This document shows, piece by piece, positions 1 to 6,937 of a stretch of DNA of 19,184 nt. Source of the stretch: Candidatus Eiseniibacteriota bacterium. Lineage in GTDB: Bacteria > Joyebacterota > Joyebacteria > Joyebacterales > Joyebacteraceae. Both the position numbers and the translations under genes were made by a program. The stretch covers positions 1 to 19,184 of the forward strand of contig DAOWER010000246.1 in the NCBI GenBank assembly GCA_030638405.1. Direction: 5' to 3'. Below the pieces are notes generated by a model. That model made no database searches. It was not told where the DNA came from and worked only from the letters and a program-made list of their open reading frames with translations. Each line of letters opens with the position of its first letter. The stretch's first letter is position 1.

Positions 1-835
1 CGAGATCATCGAGAAGGCGCCCGGGTCGACCGAGGACATCGTCGAACTCCTCAAGGACACCAGGACCGACGTGGTGGTCAACTTCCTGCCCGTCGGCAGC
101 GAAGAGGCGACCAAGTGGTACGTCGAGCAGATCCTTGAGGCCGGGTGCGGCTTCGTCAACGGCATTCCGGTCTTCATCGCGCGCGAGCGCTACTGGCAGC
201 AGCGCTTCGAGAAGAAGGGCCTGCCGGTCATGGGAGACGACGTCAAGTCCCAGGTCGGCGCGACCATCGTGCACCGCGTTATGACCCGGCTCTTCCGGGA
301 CAGGGGAGTCAAGCTCGAGAGGACCAGTCAGCTCAACGTGGGCGGGAACACGGACTTCCTGAACATGCTCGAGCGCTCGCGTCTCGAGTCGAAGAAGATC
401 TCCAAGACGAACGCCGTGACGTCGCAGCTTGACTACGACATCGGGGCGGACAACGTCCACATCGGTCCATCCGATTACGTCCCCTGGCTGACCGACCGGA
501 AGTGGGCCTACGTGCGGATGGAAGGCACGACCTTCGGCGACGTCCCGCTCAACGCCGAGCTCAAGCTCGAAGTCTGGGACTCGCCGAACTCAGCGGGCGT
601 CATGATCGATGCCGTCCGCTGCATGAAGCTCGCGCTCAACCACGGCCTGACGGGGGCCATCGAGGGACCGTCCTCGTACTTCTTCAAGTCGCCGCCGGTT
701 CAGCACACCGACGACGAGGCCCGACGAGCGACCGAGGACTTCATCGCCGGGCACGCTCAGGAGGGATGGTCATCCGTGCAGAGCGCCCCCGACGACGCGC
801 GCGAGCAGGAACTCGTCGAGGAGCTGTCGAGCTAG
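1..835 (+). CDS. Inositol-3-phosphate synthase (myo-inositol-1-phosphate synthase), C-terminal part
   Basis: The gene enters from the left edge; the frame is open from base 2 to the TAG at 833-835, giving the last 277 residues. The enzyme converts glucose 6-phosphate to inositol 3-phosphate with NAD, the first step to inositol lipids and inositol-derived solutes or thiols. Seen in the sequence: the NAD-domain stretch VVVNFLPVGSEEATKWY, the segment GDDVKSQVGAT, the very conserved LNVGGNTDFLNM, the catalytic-region ESKKISKT lysines, HIGPSDYVPWL, and LKLEVWDSPNSAGVMIDA. The spacing matches the short actinobacterial/archaeal type, not the longer eukaryotic type. The last ~40 residues are acidic and unconserved. 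Two hairpins follow the stop codon. The upstream promoter and N-terminus are outside the window. The family assignment is firm; the role of the product in this organism is not visible. Confidence 0.95.
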   Translation, partial: EIIEKAPGSTEDIVELLKDTRTDVVVNFLPVGSEEATKWYVEQILEAGCGFVNGIPVFIARERYWQQRFEKKGLPVMGDDVKSQVGATIVHRVMTRLFRDRGVKLERTSQLNVGGNTDFLNMLERSRLESKKISKTNAVTSQLDYDIGADNVHIGPSDYVPWLTDRKWAYVRMEGTTFGDVPLNAELKLEVWDSPNSAGVMIDAVRCMKLALNHGLTGAIEGPSSYFFKSPPVQHTDDEARRATEDFIAGHAQEGWSSVQSAPDDAREQELVEELSS

Positions 836-838
836 ACC

Positions 839-856
839 GGGGGAGCCTGCTCCCGC
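839..856 (+). other. Small inverted repeat after the inositol-phosphate synthase stop
   Basis: GGGAGC (841-846) and GCTCCC (849-854) are exact complements separated by 2 nt, so the realistic fold is five base pairs with a 4-nt loop. It lies 5 nt after the stop codon. There is no T tract. It may help end or stabilise the upstream mRNA, but it could be chance in GC-rich DNA. Confidence 0.3.
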
Positions 857-882
857 GGCCACGAGATCCGGGCAATCATCTT

Positions 883-910
883 CGAGGCCGGGCGTCGCCC
901 GGCCTCGTTC
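883..910 (+). terminator. Candidate terminator hairpin between inositol-phosphate synthase and tmk
   Basis: Bases 883-893 (CGAGGCCGGGC) pair perfectly over 11 bp with 897-907 (GCCCGGCCTCG), with a 3-nt loop GTC. Only GTTC follows, so the U tract is poor. The stem is strong and lies in the spacer between two functionally unrelated genes, which suits a GC-rich terminator or an mRNA 3'-end stabiliser. Confidence 0.5.
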
Positions 911-936
911 ACACACGACGCCACGGGGGACTCCTC

Positions 937-1605
937 ATGCCGCCGTACCCTGGCCTCTTCATCACATTCGAGGGCGTGGAAGGATGCGGGAAATCCACGC
1001 AGGCGCAGGCGCTGCTCGAGCGGTTGCGCGCCGACGGCGTACCCGCGAATCTGAGTCGGGAACCCGGCGGAACGCCACTCGGCGAACGATTCAGGGAGAT
1101 TCTGCTGGACACCGGACACACCGGCATGGAGCCGGCCACCGAGCTCTTCCTCTACCTTGCATCCCGTGCGGAGCACGTGGCTAAGGTGATTCTCCCGGGA
1201 CTCGAGGCCGGTGAGGTCGTCATATCAGACAGATTCGGCGATGCCAGCGTGGCGTATCAGGGTGGCGGCAGGGGCCTGGGCCCTTCGACCGTGGAAACGT
1301 TGAACCAAGTCGCCACGAAAGGCGTCAAACCAGATGTGACCTTCCTGATGGACCTCGACCCCGAGGAGGGCCTGGACAGGCTCGTCAGGGGGCGCGGCGA
1401 GCACGCTCGCGACCGCATCGAGAACGAGGTGCTCGCTTTCCACAGAAGGGTGAGGGAGGTCTACCTGGAATCAGCGAGACGGGAGCCCGCGCGGTTCGTG
1501 GTCATTGATGCGAGGCTCTCGCGCGAGGAGATAGAGGCCGGGGTGACGGCCGTTGTCGAGAGACTCCTCGGAGAACGGGGCATGCGAACGGGAAGGACAC
1601 CATGA
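937..1605 (+). CDS. tmk: Thymidylate (dTMP) kinase
   Basis: A cytoplasmic kinase that phosphorylates dTMP to dTDP with ATP, needed for DNA precursor supply. The protein has 222 residues, close to the usual 200-215. Visible motifs: P-loop GVEGCGKST (residues 13-21), REPGGT (41-46), the DRF nucleotide-binding motif in SDRFGDASVAYQGGGRGL (97-114), and a LID-like segment rich in Arg (about 151-162, RGRGEHARDRIE). The frame is open much further upstream, inside the previous gene. The ATG at 937 is chosen because homologues begin just before the FITFEG strand and a GGGGGA ribosome-binding site lies at about 925-930. The stop overlaps the next start (ATGA, 1602-1605), so it is translationally coupled to the S41 protease. 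Confidence 0.95.
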   Translation: MPPYPGLFITFEGVEGCGKSTQAQALLERLRADGVPANLSREPGGTPLGERFREILLDTGHTGMEPATELFLYLASRAEHVAKVILPGLEAGEVVISDRFGDASVAYQGGGRGLGPSTVETLNQVATKGVKPDVTFLMDLDPEEGLDRLVRGRGEHARDRIENEVLAFHRRVREVYLESARREPARFVVIDARLSREEIEAGVTAVVERLLGERGMRTGRTP

Positions 1606-3191
1606 CGAGACGAATGAGAAGGGCAGCGCCCATTCTGCTTGCGCTCTTTGTAGGGGTGATCGTGGGCGGGTGGTTCGTGGAGCGGGTCAGCGCCAGGAAG
1701 GACATATACTCGTACCTCGACCTCTTCACGGACACTCTGGACAAGGTGGAGCGGGGCTACGTCGAGGACGTTGACTCGAAGGAGCTGATGTACGGCGCCA
1801 TCAGGGGAATGCTCGGTTCCCTCGACCCCTACTCCATGTTCCTCGACGAGGATGAGTTCAGGGATTTCCAGGTGACGACGGAGGGTGAGTTCGGGGGACT
1901 CGGGATTCAGATAACCGTTCGCGACGGTGTCCTGACCGTGGTCAGTCCCGTCGAGGGCACTCCCGCGTATGACCTCGGTATCCAGTCGGGCGACCGCATC
2001 GTGGGCATCGAGGGTGAATCGACTCGCGGTATCACGGTCGACGGGGCCATAGCGAAGCTCCGGGGCGAGCCCGGGACGAAGGTCAGTATCACCATCCGCA
2101 GAGAGGGCGTCGAGGAACTTCTCGACTACACCGTCACGCGCGACATCATCAAGATCGACAGCGTTCCGTACGCCATGCTGCTCGACGGCGGCGTGGGCTA
2201 CGTTCGAGTTGCCAGGTTCTCGCGCACGTCGACCGATGAGCTGTCGGCCAAGTTGGACGAGCTCGAGGACGATGGCATGAAGAGCCTGATTCTCGATCTT
2301 CGCAGCAATCCGGGCGGCCTTCTCACACAGGCCGTCGACGTCAGCGACATCTTCCTGGACACCGGTGAGCTCATCGTGAGCACCCGGGGGCGTATGCAGG
2401 GGCAGAACCAGAACTTCCACGCGCGAACTCCCGCTCGGTTCGATTCCGACTTCCCCATCGTCGTCCTGGTGAACGTCGGCAGCGCCAGCGCCTCCGAGAT
2501 CCTCGCGGGCGCGATTCAGGACTGGGACCGCGGGATCGTCGTGGGGACCACCAGCTTCGGGAAGGGTTCCGTGCAGACCCTGATGAGGCTGAGGCCTCTG
2601 ACCAAGGAATGCGCGATGAAGCTGACGACCGCCAAGTGGTACATGGCGAGCGGCAGGGCCATCGAGAAGCCCGAGCGGTGGATGGGTGTTGCGGACGGCG
2701 GTGAAGGTGAAGAGGGCGAGGAGGCCGAGGCGCCCCGTCCGGAGTACCGCACCGCTGCCGGCCGGATCGTCTACGGCGGCGGCGGAGTGACGCCGGACAT
2801 CGAGATAGAGCCCCGCCTCCGTCCGGATCTCGTCGTGGACCTGGAGCGGCGCGAGGAGTTCTTCGAGTTCGCGATCGAGTACGCCGCCGCGCACGAGCTT
2901 CCCGAGGGCAGCATCAGCGTTGACGACGGCATGTGGTCGGAGTTCCTGAAGTTCCTCGGCCGCGATGAGTTCGAGTTCGACGCGGAGGAACTCGGTGAGC
3001 ACCGGGAGGACGTCGAGCTCGCAATCCGCCGCGACATGACCAGAAGACTCCGCGGACGAAACGACGCCTACATGGTCGCTCTCGAAGGCGACACCCAGGT
3101 GACCGAGGCGACCGACCTGGCCGCGGACGCGACGAGCCTGAACGACCTGTTCGAGGCGGCCGAGACGTACGTCCAGTCCGACGAGGAGTAG
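1602..3191 (+). CDS. C-terminal-processing peptidase, S41 family (CtpA/Prc type) with acidic C-terminal extension
   Basis: A membrane-anchored serine protease that degrades or trims periplasmic proteins from their C-termini. The 529 residues comprise an N-terminal signal anchor (residues 8-24, after Arg-rich MTRRMRR), the cap region with SLDPYSMFLDEDEF (73-86), a PDZ domain (about 97-180, with FGGLGIQI and LGIQSGDRIVGIEG) and the S41 core. By alignment to the family, the nucleophile is Ser296 in VGSASASEI, with Lys321 and Gln325 in FGKGSVQ; the 25-residue Ser-Lys spacing equals that of CtpB. The PDIEIEP strand (398-404) ends the usual core. The roughly 125 residues after it form an acidic, helical-looking tail of unknown role that most short CtpA proteins lack; an acidic linker (367-380) also interrupts the core. 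It overlaps tmk by 4 nt and is followed by a strong terminator. Confidence 0.93.
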   Translation: MTRRMRRAAPILLALFVGVIVGGWFVERVSARKDIYSYLDLFTDTLDKVERGYVEDVDSKELMYGAIRGMLGSLDPYSMFLDEDEFRDFQVTTEGEFGGLGIQITVRDGVLTVVSPVEGTPAYDLGIQSGDRIVGIEGESTRGITVDGAIAKLRGEPGTKVSITIRREGVEELLDYTVTRDIIKIDSVPYAMLLDGGVGYVRVARFSRTSTDELSAKLDELEDDGMKSLILDLRSNPGGLLTQAVDVSDIFLDTGELIVSTRGRMQGQNQNFHARTPARFDSDFPIVVLVNVGSASASEILAGAIQDWDRGIVVGTTSFGKGSVQTLMRLRPLTKECAMKLTTAKWYMASGRAIEKPERWMGVADGGEGEEGEEAEAPRPEYRTAAGRIVYGGGGVTPDIEIEPRLRPDLVVDLERREEFFEFAIEYAAAHELPEGSISVDDGMWSEFLKFLGRDEFEFDAEELGEHREDVELAIRRDMTRRLRGRNDAYMVALEGDTQVTEATDLAADATSLNDLFEAAETYVQSDEE

Positions 3192-3218
3192 CACCGTCGC
3201 TGCCGTTCTTGGAGACTC

Positions 3219-3252
3219 CAGGGGGCGGTTCTTCGGAGCCGCCCCCTGTCAT
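3219..3252 (+). terminator. Intrinsic terminator after the S41 protease gene
   Basis: A 13-bp stem pairs 3219-3231 with 3236-3248, capped by the loop TTCG (3232-3235) closed by C-G, the very stable UUCG tetraloop. The only non-Watson-Crick pair is one G-U. It starts 28 nt after the stop and is followed by TCATTCC, a modest T content. This is the clearest rho-independent-like hairpin in the window, and it separates the tmk-protease unit from dusB. Confidence 0.75.
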
Positions 3253-3277
3253 TCCTACCTCGCCGAGCGTGCGTTCC

Positions 3278-3307
3278 TTGACGCTCGAGCGGCGGGGGCA
3301 ATATACT
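3278..3307 (+). promoter_or_regulatory. Sigma70-type promoter of dusB, probably giving a leaderless transcript
   Basis: TTGACG (3278-3283) and TATACT (3302-3307) are separated by 18 bp. Transcription would begin about 7 nt after the -10 box, at or next to the A of the dusB ATG at 3314. No Shine-Dalgarno sequence lies at a usable distance; the G-run at 3293-3298 is within the promoter spacer. The position directly after a terminator supports an independent transcription unit. Confidence 0.65.
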
Positions 3308-3313
3308 GCATCC

Positions 3314-4282
3314 ATGCAAATCGGCAGCGTCATCTGCGAGACACCGTTCGTGCTGGCCCCGCTGGCCGGCCTGACAGACAGCCCCATGCGCAGGATATGC
3401 AGGCGCAGGGGTGCGTCCATGGTCTGGACGGAGATGGTGAGCGCCGAAGGTCTGGTGCGGGACGGCGCGAAGTCGCTCGAACTTTTGGCCTTCACCGAGG
3501 AGGAGCGTCCCATCGCCTTCCAGCTCTTCGGCGCGCGGCCCGAGGCGATGGCGGGAGCCGCCGCGCGCGTGGCCGCGCTCGGCCCCGACGTCATCGACAT
3601 CAACGTCGGCTGTCCGGCGAAGAAGGTGGTCCGCAGCGGCGCGGGCTCGGCGCTCATGCGGGAGCCGGCGCTTCTGAGGGAGATAGCGTCGGCCGTCGTC
3701 GAGGCGGTCGGTCGGCCCGTCACCGCGAAGATACGGAGCGGTTGGGACGAGGACTCCGTGAATGCCGTTGACGTCGCCGTAGCGCTCGAGGAGTGCGGCG
3801 TGTCCGCCGTGGCCGTCCATCCCCGGACGCGCGCGCAGGGCTTTGGCGGGGTCGCGGACTGGAGCATGATCCGGGATGTCGCGAGCAGCATCTCGATCCC
3901 GGTTCTGGGGAGCGGTGACGTCAGGACGGCGGCGGACGCACTGAGGATGCTCGAGACGACCTCGTGTGACGCCGTGATGATCGGACGGGGTGCCGTCGGG
4001 AACCCGTGGCTCTTCCGGAATGCAGAGACGCTGAGGCGGACGGGCGCCACCGCCGATCCGCCCACGTTCGCGGAGACGATGGCGACCGCGATGGAGCAGC
4101 TGGACCTCATGGTGGAGGCGAAGGGTGAACACCGCGGCGTCCTGGAAATGCGCAAGCACCTCGTCGCCTACCTTCGGGGGTTCCGCGGCGCCTCGCACCT
4201 GCGGGCGGAGCTCGTGAGGATCGACGACCACGCGGCCGTTCTCGAGCGGCTCCGAGTCGCCATGGACGAATACACCGCGTAG
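3314..4282 (+). CDS. dusB: tRNA-dihydrouridine synthase, DusB-like
   Basis: An FMN enzyme that reduces specific uridines of tRNA to dihydrouridine with NADPH. The 322 residues fit the DusB family. Visible in order: the FMN-phosphate-barrel start FVLAPLAGLTDSPMR (12-26), TEMVSAEGL (39-47), the catalytic cysteine Cys100 in INVGCPAKKV, Lys139 in TAKIRSGW, His169 in VHPRTRAQ, and the FMN phosphate motifs LGSGDV (198-203) and IGRGAVGNPW (223-232). The frame is open back to 3209, but that start would lie inside the terminator and promoter. The ATG at 3314 gives the normal N-terminus and sits at the predicted transcription start. DusB-like genes often neighbour global regulators or heat-shock genes; here the neighbours do not suggest a special role. 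Confidence 0.94.
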   Translation: MQIGSVICETPFVLAPLAGLTDSPMRRICRRRGASMVWTEMVSAEGLVRDGAKSLELLAFTEEERPIAFQLFGARPEAMAGAAARVAALGPDVIDINVGCPAKKVVRSGAGSALMREPALLREIASAVVEAVGRPVTAKIRSGWDEDSVNAVDVAVALEECGVSAVAVHPRTRAQGFGGVADWSMIRDVASSISIPVLGSGDVRTAADALRMLETTSCDAVMIGRGAVGNPWLFRNAETLRRTGATADPPTFAETMATAMEQLDLMVEAKGEHRGVLEMRKHLVAYLRGFRGASHLRAELVRIDDHAAVLERLRVAMDEYTA

Positions 4283-4317
4283 CGTCCTGGTTCTACGTAT
4301 CGAGGGAGGAACCGACC

Positions 4318-5160
4318 ATGAATCACACAATCCGCGCCGGAGGAGTCGGAGCCGGGCGACCGACCCCGCAAGGCATCGGGCCGCGGCGGGCGCGTGCCGC
4401 CGCCTCCGCAGCTCTGATCGCCGTGCTGCTCACGGTCGGCGGCTGCGCGCTTCCGCCGTCGAAGAGCGGCAGCGGCGTCAGCACCGTCGAGATCGTGGCG
4501 CACACCGTGTCTTCGGGCGAGACGCTGGCCTCCATAGCTGACGACTACTACGGCACGCCGCGCGCCGCCGGCTATCTTGCGGACGCCAACGGCGTCGAAT
4601 CCGACTTCGTCCCGGAGCCGGGAGCGCTCGTCGAGGTACCGGTCGGCAAGGACGACATCGACCGCTACCGGCGGCGAACCGAGGCGAAGATACTCTACAA
4701 CCGCGGCACGATGCTCGCCGATGCCGGCAACTACGCTAAGGCGCATGAGGAGTTCGCGGCCGCCCTGCGGACCGATCCCCGCTTCGTGGACGCCGGGTAT
4801 AACCTGGGTGTTGTTCTGATCGCGATGGGCGAGCCCGAGCGCGCCGTCTTCATATTGGAGCAACTGCTGAAGGCCAGGCCCCGTGAGCCGCTGTTCGAGT
4901 TCGCGATCGGGAAGGCACACTTCGACGCCGGACGTGTGTCAGACGCGCTCACGCACTTCGATCGCGCGGTGGAGCTCGATCCCACGCTCGAGGACGCGAG
5001 GTTCGCCCGCGCGGTCGCCCTGCTCGAGCTCGGGGACCGTGAGGGGGGCATCTTCGCGCTCGATCTCTACCTTCGCGAGTTTCCTGACGGCGCGTGGGCC
5101 GACCAGGCACGCGGGGAGCTCGAGAGAATGGCGCGCGCCGCGAAGGAAACCGCGCCTTGA
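4318..5160 (+). CDS. Lipoprotein with LysM domain and TPR repeats
   Basis: A predicted envelope lipoprotein of 280 residues. The N-terminus has an Arg-rich region, a hydrophobic segment (about 29-41) and a lipobox ending TVGGC, so Cys43 would be the lipidated residue. A LysM domain follows (about 62-109: HTVSSGETLASIADDYYGT through EPGALVEVPV), which in this family binds N-acetylglucosamine in peptidoglycan. Four TPR-like helix pairs occupy about 122-257 (YNRGTMLADAGNYAKAHEEF; AGYNLGVVLIAMGEPERAV; FAIGKAHFDAGRVSDALTHF; ARFARAVALLELGDREGGI). The likely role is a peptidoglycan-attached scaffold, but no substrate or partner can be named. The ATG at 4318 has a good GGGAGG site (4304-4309). It probably shares the dusB transcript (35-nt gap). 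The signal peptide n-region is unusually long. Confidence 0.85.
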   Translation: MNHTIRAGGVGAGRPTPQGIGPRRARAAASAALIAVLLTVGGCALPPSKSGSGVSTVEIVAHTVSSGETLASIADDYYGTPRAAGYLADANGVESDFVPEPGALVEVPVGKDDIDRYRRRTEAKILYNRGTMLADAGNYAKAHEEFAAALRTDPRFVDAGYNLGVVLIAMGEPERAVFILEQLLKARPREPLFEFAIGKAHFDAGRVSDALTHFDRAVELDPTLEDARFARAVALLELGDREGGIFALDLYLREFPDGAWADQARGELERMARAAKETAP

Positions 5161-5197
5161 TGAGCGCACCAGCTGGCGCTGACGAACGGGGTCGCAC

Positions 5198-6031
5198 TTG
5201 ATACGCATGAGCGACGTTACTCTCACGTACGGCTCGTCCGCCACGCCCGCGCTCAGGGGCGTCGATCTCACGATCGAAGCCGGCGAGGCGATCGCGGTGG
5301 TCGGGCCGAGCGGCTCCGGGAAGACCAGTCTTCTCCGGCTGATGAATGCTCTTGTCGTTCCCACCGGCGGCCGCGTGACGGTGGACGGATTGGTCACCAG
5401 TGACGAGTCCAACGTCTGGGACGTGCGCCGGCGCGTGGGTCTCATCTTCCAGAATCCCGACAATCAGCTGGTCAGCACCACGGTGGAGCGGGAGCTCGCC
5501 TTCGGGATGGAGAACCTCGGGCTCGCTCCGCCCGAGATACGCGAGCGTGTGGAGGAGGCTCTCGTGCGGTTCCGTCTTCAGAGTCTCAGACATCGCGCTC
5601 CTCACCGCCTGTCGGGCGGGGAGAAGCAGCGCGTGGCGATAGCGGCCGTGCTCGCGATGCGCCCGGCGTGCCTGCTTCTTGACGAGCCGACCTCTCTTCT
5701 GGACGCGGCGGGACGGCGCGAGGTCTGGAGGATGCTGGAAGAGCTCCGCACCGACTCGTCCAAGACCGTCGTGCACGTGACGCAGTTCCCCGACGAGATA
5801 GGGCTGTCGTCGAGGGTGCTCGTTGTGTTCGAGGGGCAGGTGGTCTTCGACTCCACACCCGAAAGGCTCTTCGAGCTGGACGAGGAATTGAGCCGATGGT
5901 GCCTCAGGCGTCCGGCCGCCATGGACATCGCGCGGGAGCTGCGGGACGCGGGCTACGCGATACCGAAGGGCGTCTCGACACTCGATGGGCTCGTTGACGC
6001 GCTTGCGCCCGGCCACGGAGGCGCCGCATGA
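5198..6031 (+). CDS. ecfA1: Energy-coupling factor (ECF) transporter ATP-binding protein, first copy
   Basis: A 277-residue ABC ATPase of the CbiO/EcfA type, which powers uptake of vitamins or metal ions with EcfT and a substrate-binding S protein. Motifs: Walker A GPSGSGKT (36-43), Q-loop in GLIFQNPDNQLVSTTVERELAFG (Gln85; the FQNPDNQ form is typical of EcfA), signature LSGGEKQ (138-144), Walker B with Glu163 in LLLDEPTS. The switch position reads VTQ, with Gln196 where His is expected, so its ATP site may be slow or degenerate. The start is taken as TTG 5198 (Met-Ile-Arg-Met, as in homologues; GGGG at 5188-5191); ATG 5207 is the alternative but lacks a well-spaced site. It overlaps ecfA2 by ATGA. 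No EcfT or S gene lies in the window, so the substrate is unknown. Confidence 0.88.
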   Translation: MIRMSDVTLTYGSSATPALRGVDLTIEAGEAIAVVGPSGSGKTSLLRLMNALVVPTGGRVTVDGLVTSDESNVWDVRRRVGLIFQNPDNQLVSTTVERELAFGMENLGLAPPEIRERVEEALVRFRLQSLRHRAPHRLSGGEKQRVAIAAVLAMRPACLLLDEPTSLLDAAGRREVWRMLEELRTDSSKTVVHVTQFPDEIGLSSRVLVVFEGQVVFDSTPERLFELDEELSRWCLRRPAAMDIARELRDAGYAIPKGVSTLDGLVDALAPGHGGAA

Positions 6032-6852
6032 GGATCGCGCTTCGAGACGTCACCGTTCAGTACGACCCCGGCCTGCCGTCCGCGACGACCGCGCTCTCGG
6101 GCGTCGGCCTCGCGGTCGAACAGGGAGAGTGCGTCGCCGTGATAGGACCCACGGGGTCCGGCAAGACGACTCTGCTCGAGGTCATGGCCGGGCTCGCCAA
6201 GCCGACCTCGGGCGCGGCGACGATCGAGCCCGCCGGCGCCGTGCGCCGTCTGAGAGACGCCGTCGGGCTGGCATACCAGTTCCCCGAGTCCCAGTTCTTC
6301 GAGGAGACGGTGTTCGCCGATGTCGGGTTCGGCCCGGCGAGACAGGGGCTCGCGGAGCCGGAGATCCGCATTCGCGTCGAGGAAGCCCTGTCCCGCGCCG
6401 GGCTTCCCGCCGGCGAGTTCGGTGGAAGGGCACCGCTGTCGCTCTCGGCAGGCGAGAAGCGCAGGGCAGCCATAGCGGGCATTCTCGCCCTCTCGCGTCC
6501 ATTCCTTCTCCTGGACGAACCGACGGCGGGGCTCGATCCCTCCACGGCGGAGAGGATCGCCGACCTCGTCAGGAACGACGCCCGGGAGGGGCGTGGCGTG
6601 GTCGTCGTGACTCACGACCTCGAGTTCGTCGAGGCGGTGACCTCGCACACGGTGGTCCTGGGTGACGGTGCCGTCCTGACCGACGGGACGACGGCGGACG
6701 CGCTCTCAGATGCGGCCCTTCTCGAGCAGCTCGGGCTCGAGCCGCCGCCGCGCTATGCACTGATGGACCGGCTCAGGAGGCTCCGGCACCCCGAGTCCGA
6801 CAGGATCGGCCTGGTCCTGTCGCGCGCCGGCGGTGACCCGCAGGAGCCCTGA
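6028..6852 (+). CDS. ecfA2: Energy-coupling factor (ECF) transporter ATP-binding protein, second copy
   Basis: The partner ATPase of the ECF module, 274 residues, starting within the stop of ecfA1. Motifs: Walker A GPTGSGKT (40-47), Q-loop Gln84 in LAYQFPESQFFEETVFADVGFG, a variant signature LSAGEKR (139-145, normal for EcfA2-like proteins), Walker B LLLDEPTAGLD (160-170), and an intact switch histidine His196 in VVVVTHDLEF. Together with ecfA1 it would form the asymmetric EcfA-EcfA' dimer that couples ATP hydrolysis to EcfT. The tail (about 225-274) carries the usual EcfA C-terminal extension. The next gene (pyrR) has its own promoter, so the pair ends this unit; the transmembrane EcfT must be encoded elsewhere. 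Confidence 0.9.
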   Translation: MRIALRDVTVQYDPGLPSATTALSGVGLAVEQGECVAVIGPTGSGKTTLLEVMAGLAKPTSGAATIEPAGAVRRLRDAVGLAYQFPESQFFEETVFADVGFGPARQGLAEPEIRIRVEEALSRAGLPAGEFGGRAPLSLSAGEKRRAAIAGILALSRPFLLLDEPTAGLDPSTAERIADLVRNDAREGRGVVVVTHDLEFVEAVTSHTVVLGDGAVLTDGTTADALSDAALLEQLGLEPPPRYALMDRLRRLRHPESDRIGLVLSRAGGDPQEP

Positions 6853-6862
6853 GGCGCGGTGC

Positions 6863-6891
6863 TTGCGGAGCGGTGGTGCAGGTGATAGAAT
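6863..6891 (+). promoter_or_regulatory. Promoter upstream of pyrR with extended -10
   Basis: TTGCGG (6863-6868) and TAGAAT (6886-6891) are spaced by 17 bp, and TGA directly before the -10 makes an extended -10 element. Transcription would start at about 6898, leaving a leader of about 40 nt before the pyrR start. Confidence 0.6.
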
Positions 6892-6912
6892 CGTTGTTTG
6901 ACTAGGAGACGG

Positions 6913-6933
6913 TTCCGGCAGTTCCCGGAGGGG
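6913..6933 (+). promoter_or_regulatory. Leader hairpin that would cover the pyrR ribosome-binding site
   Basis: TTCCGG (6913-6918) can pair with CCGGAG (6925-6930; one G-U pair) around a 6-nt loop. The 3' arm contains GGAG of the Shine-Dalgarno stretch GGAGGGG (6927-6933), just before the ATG at 6938. Such a fold could reduce pyrR translation. Whether PyrR or another factor acts on it is inference; I do not see a clear copy of the Bacillus PyrR-binding loop. Confidence 0.35.
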
Positions 6934-6937
6934 CGAG

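Noticed and set aside
502..936. Longer tmk reading frame starting at 502
   Set aside because: It overlaps the inositol-phosphate synthase in another frame and encodes an Arg-rich shadow peptide.
3209..3313. Longer dusB reading frame starting at 3209
   Set aside because: It would begin before the terminator hairpin and run through the promoter; the Pro/Gly/Ser-rich peptide is not DusB-like.
1461..4330. Very long minus-strand reading frames (577, 413 and 420 codons) opposite the protease and dusB genes
   Set aside because: They mirror well-recognised plus-strand genes, have no recognisable motifs and are the expected result of high GC with few stop codons on the opposite strand.
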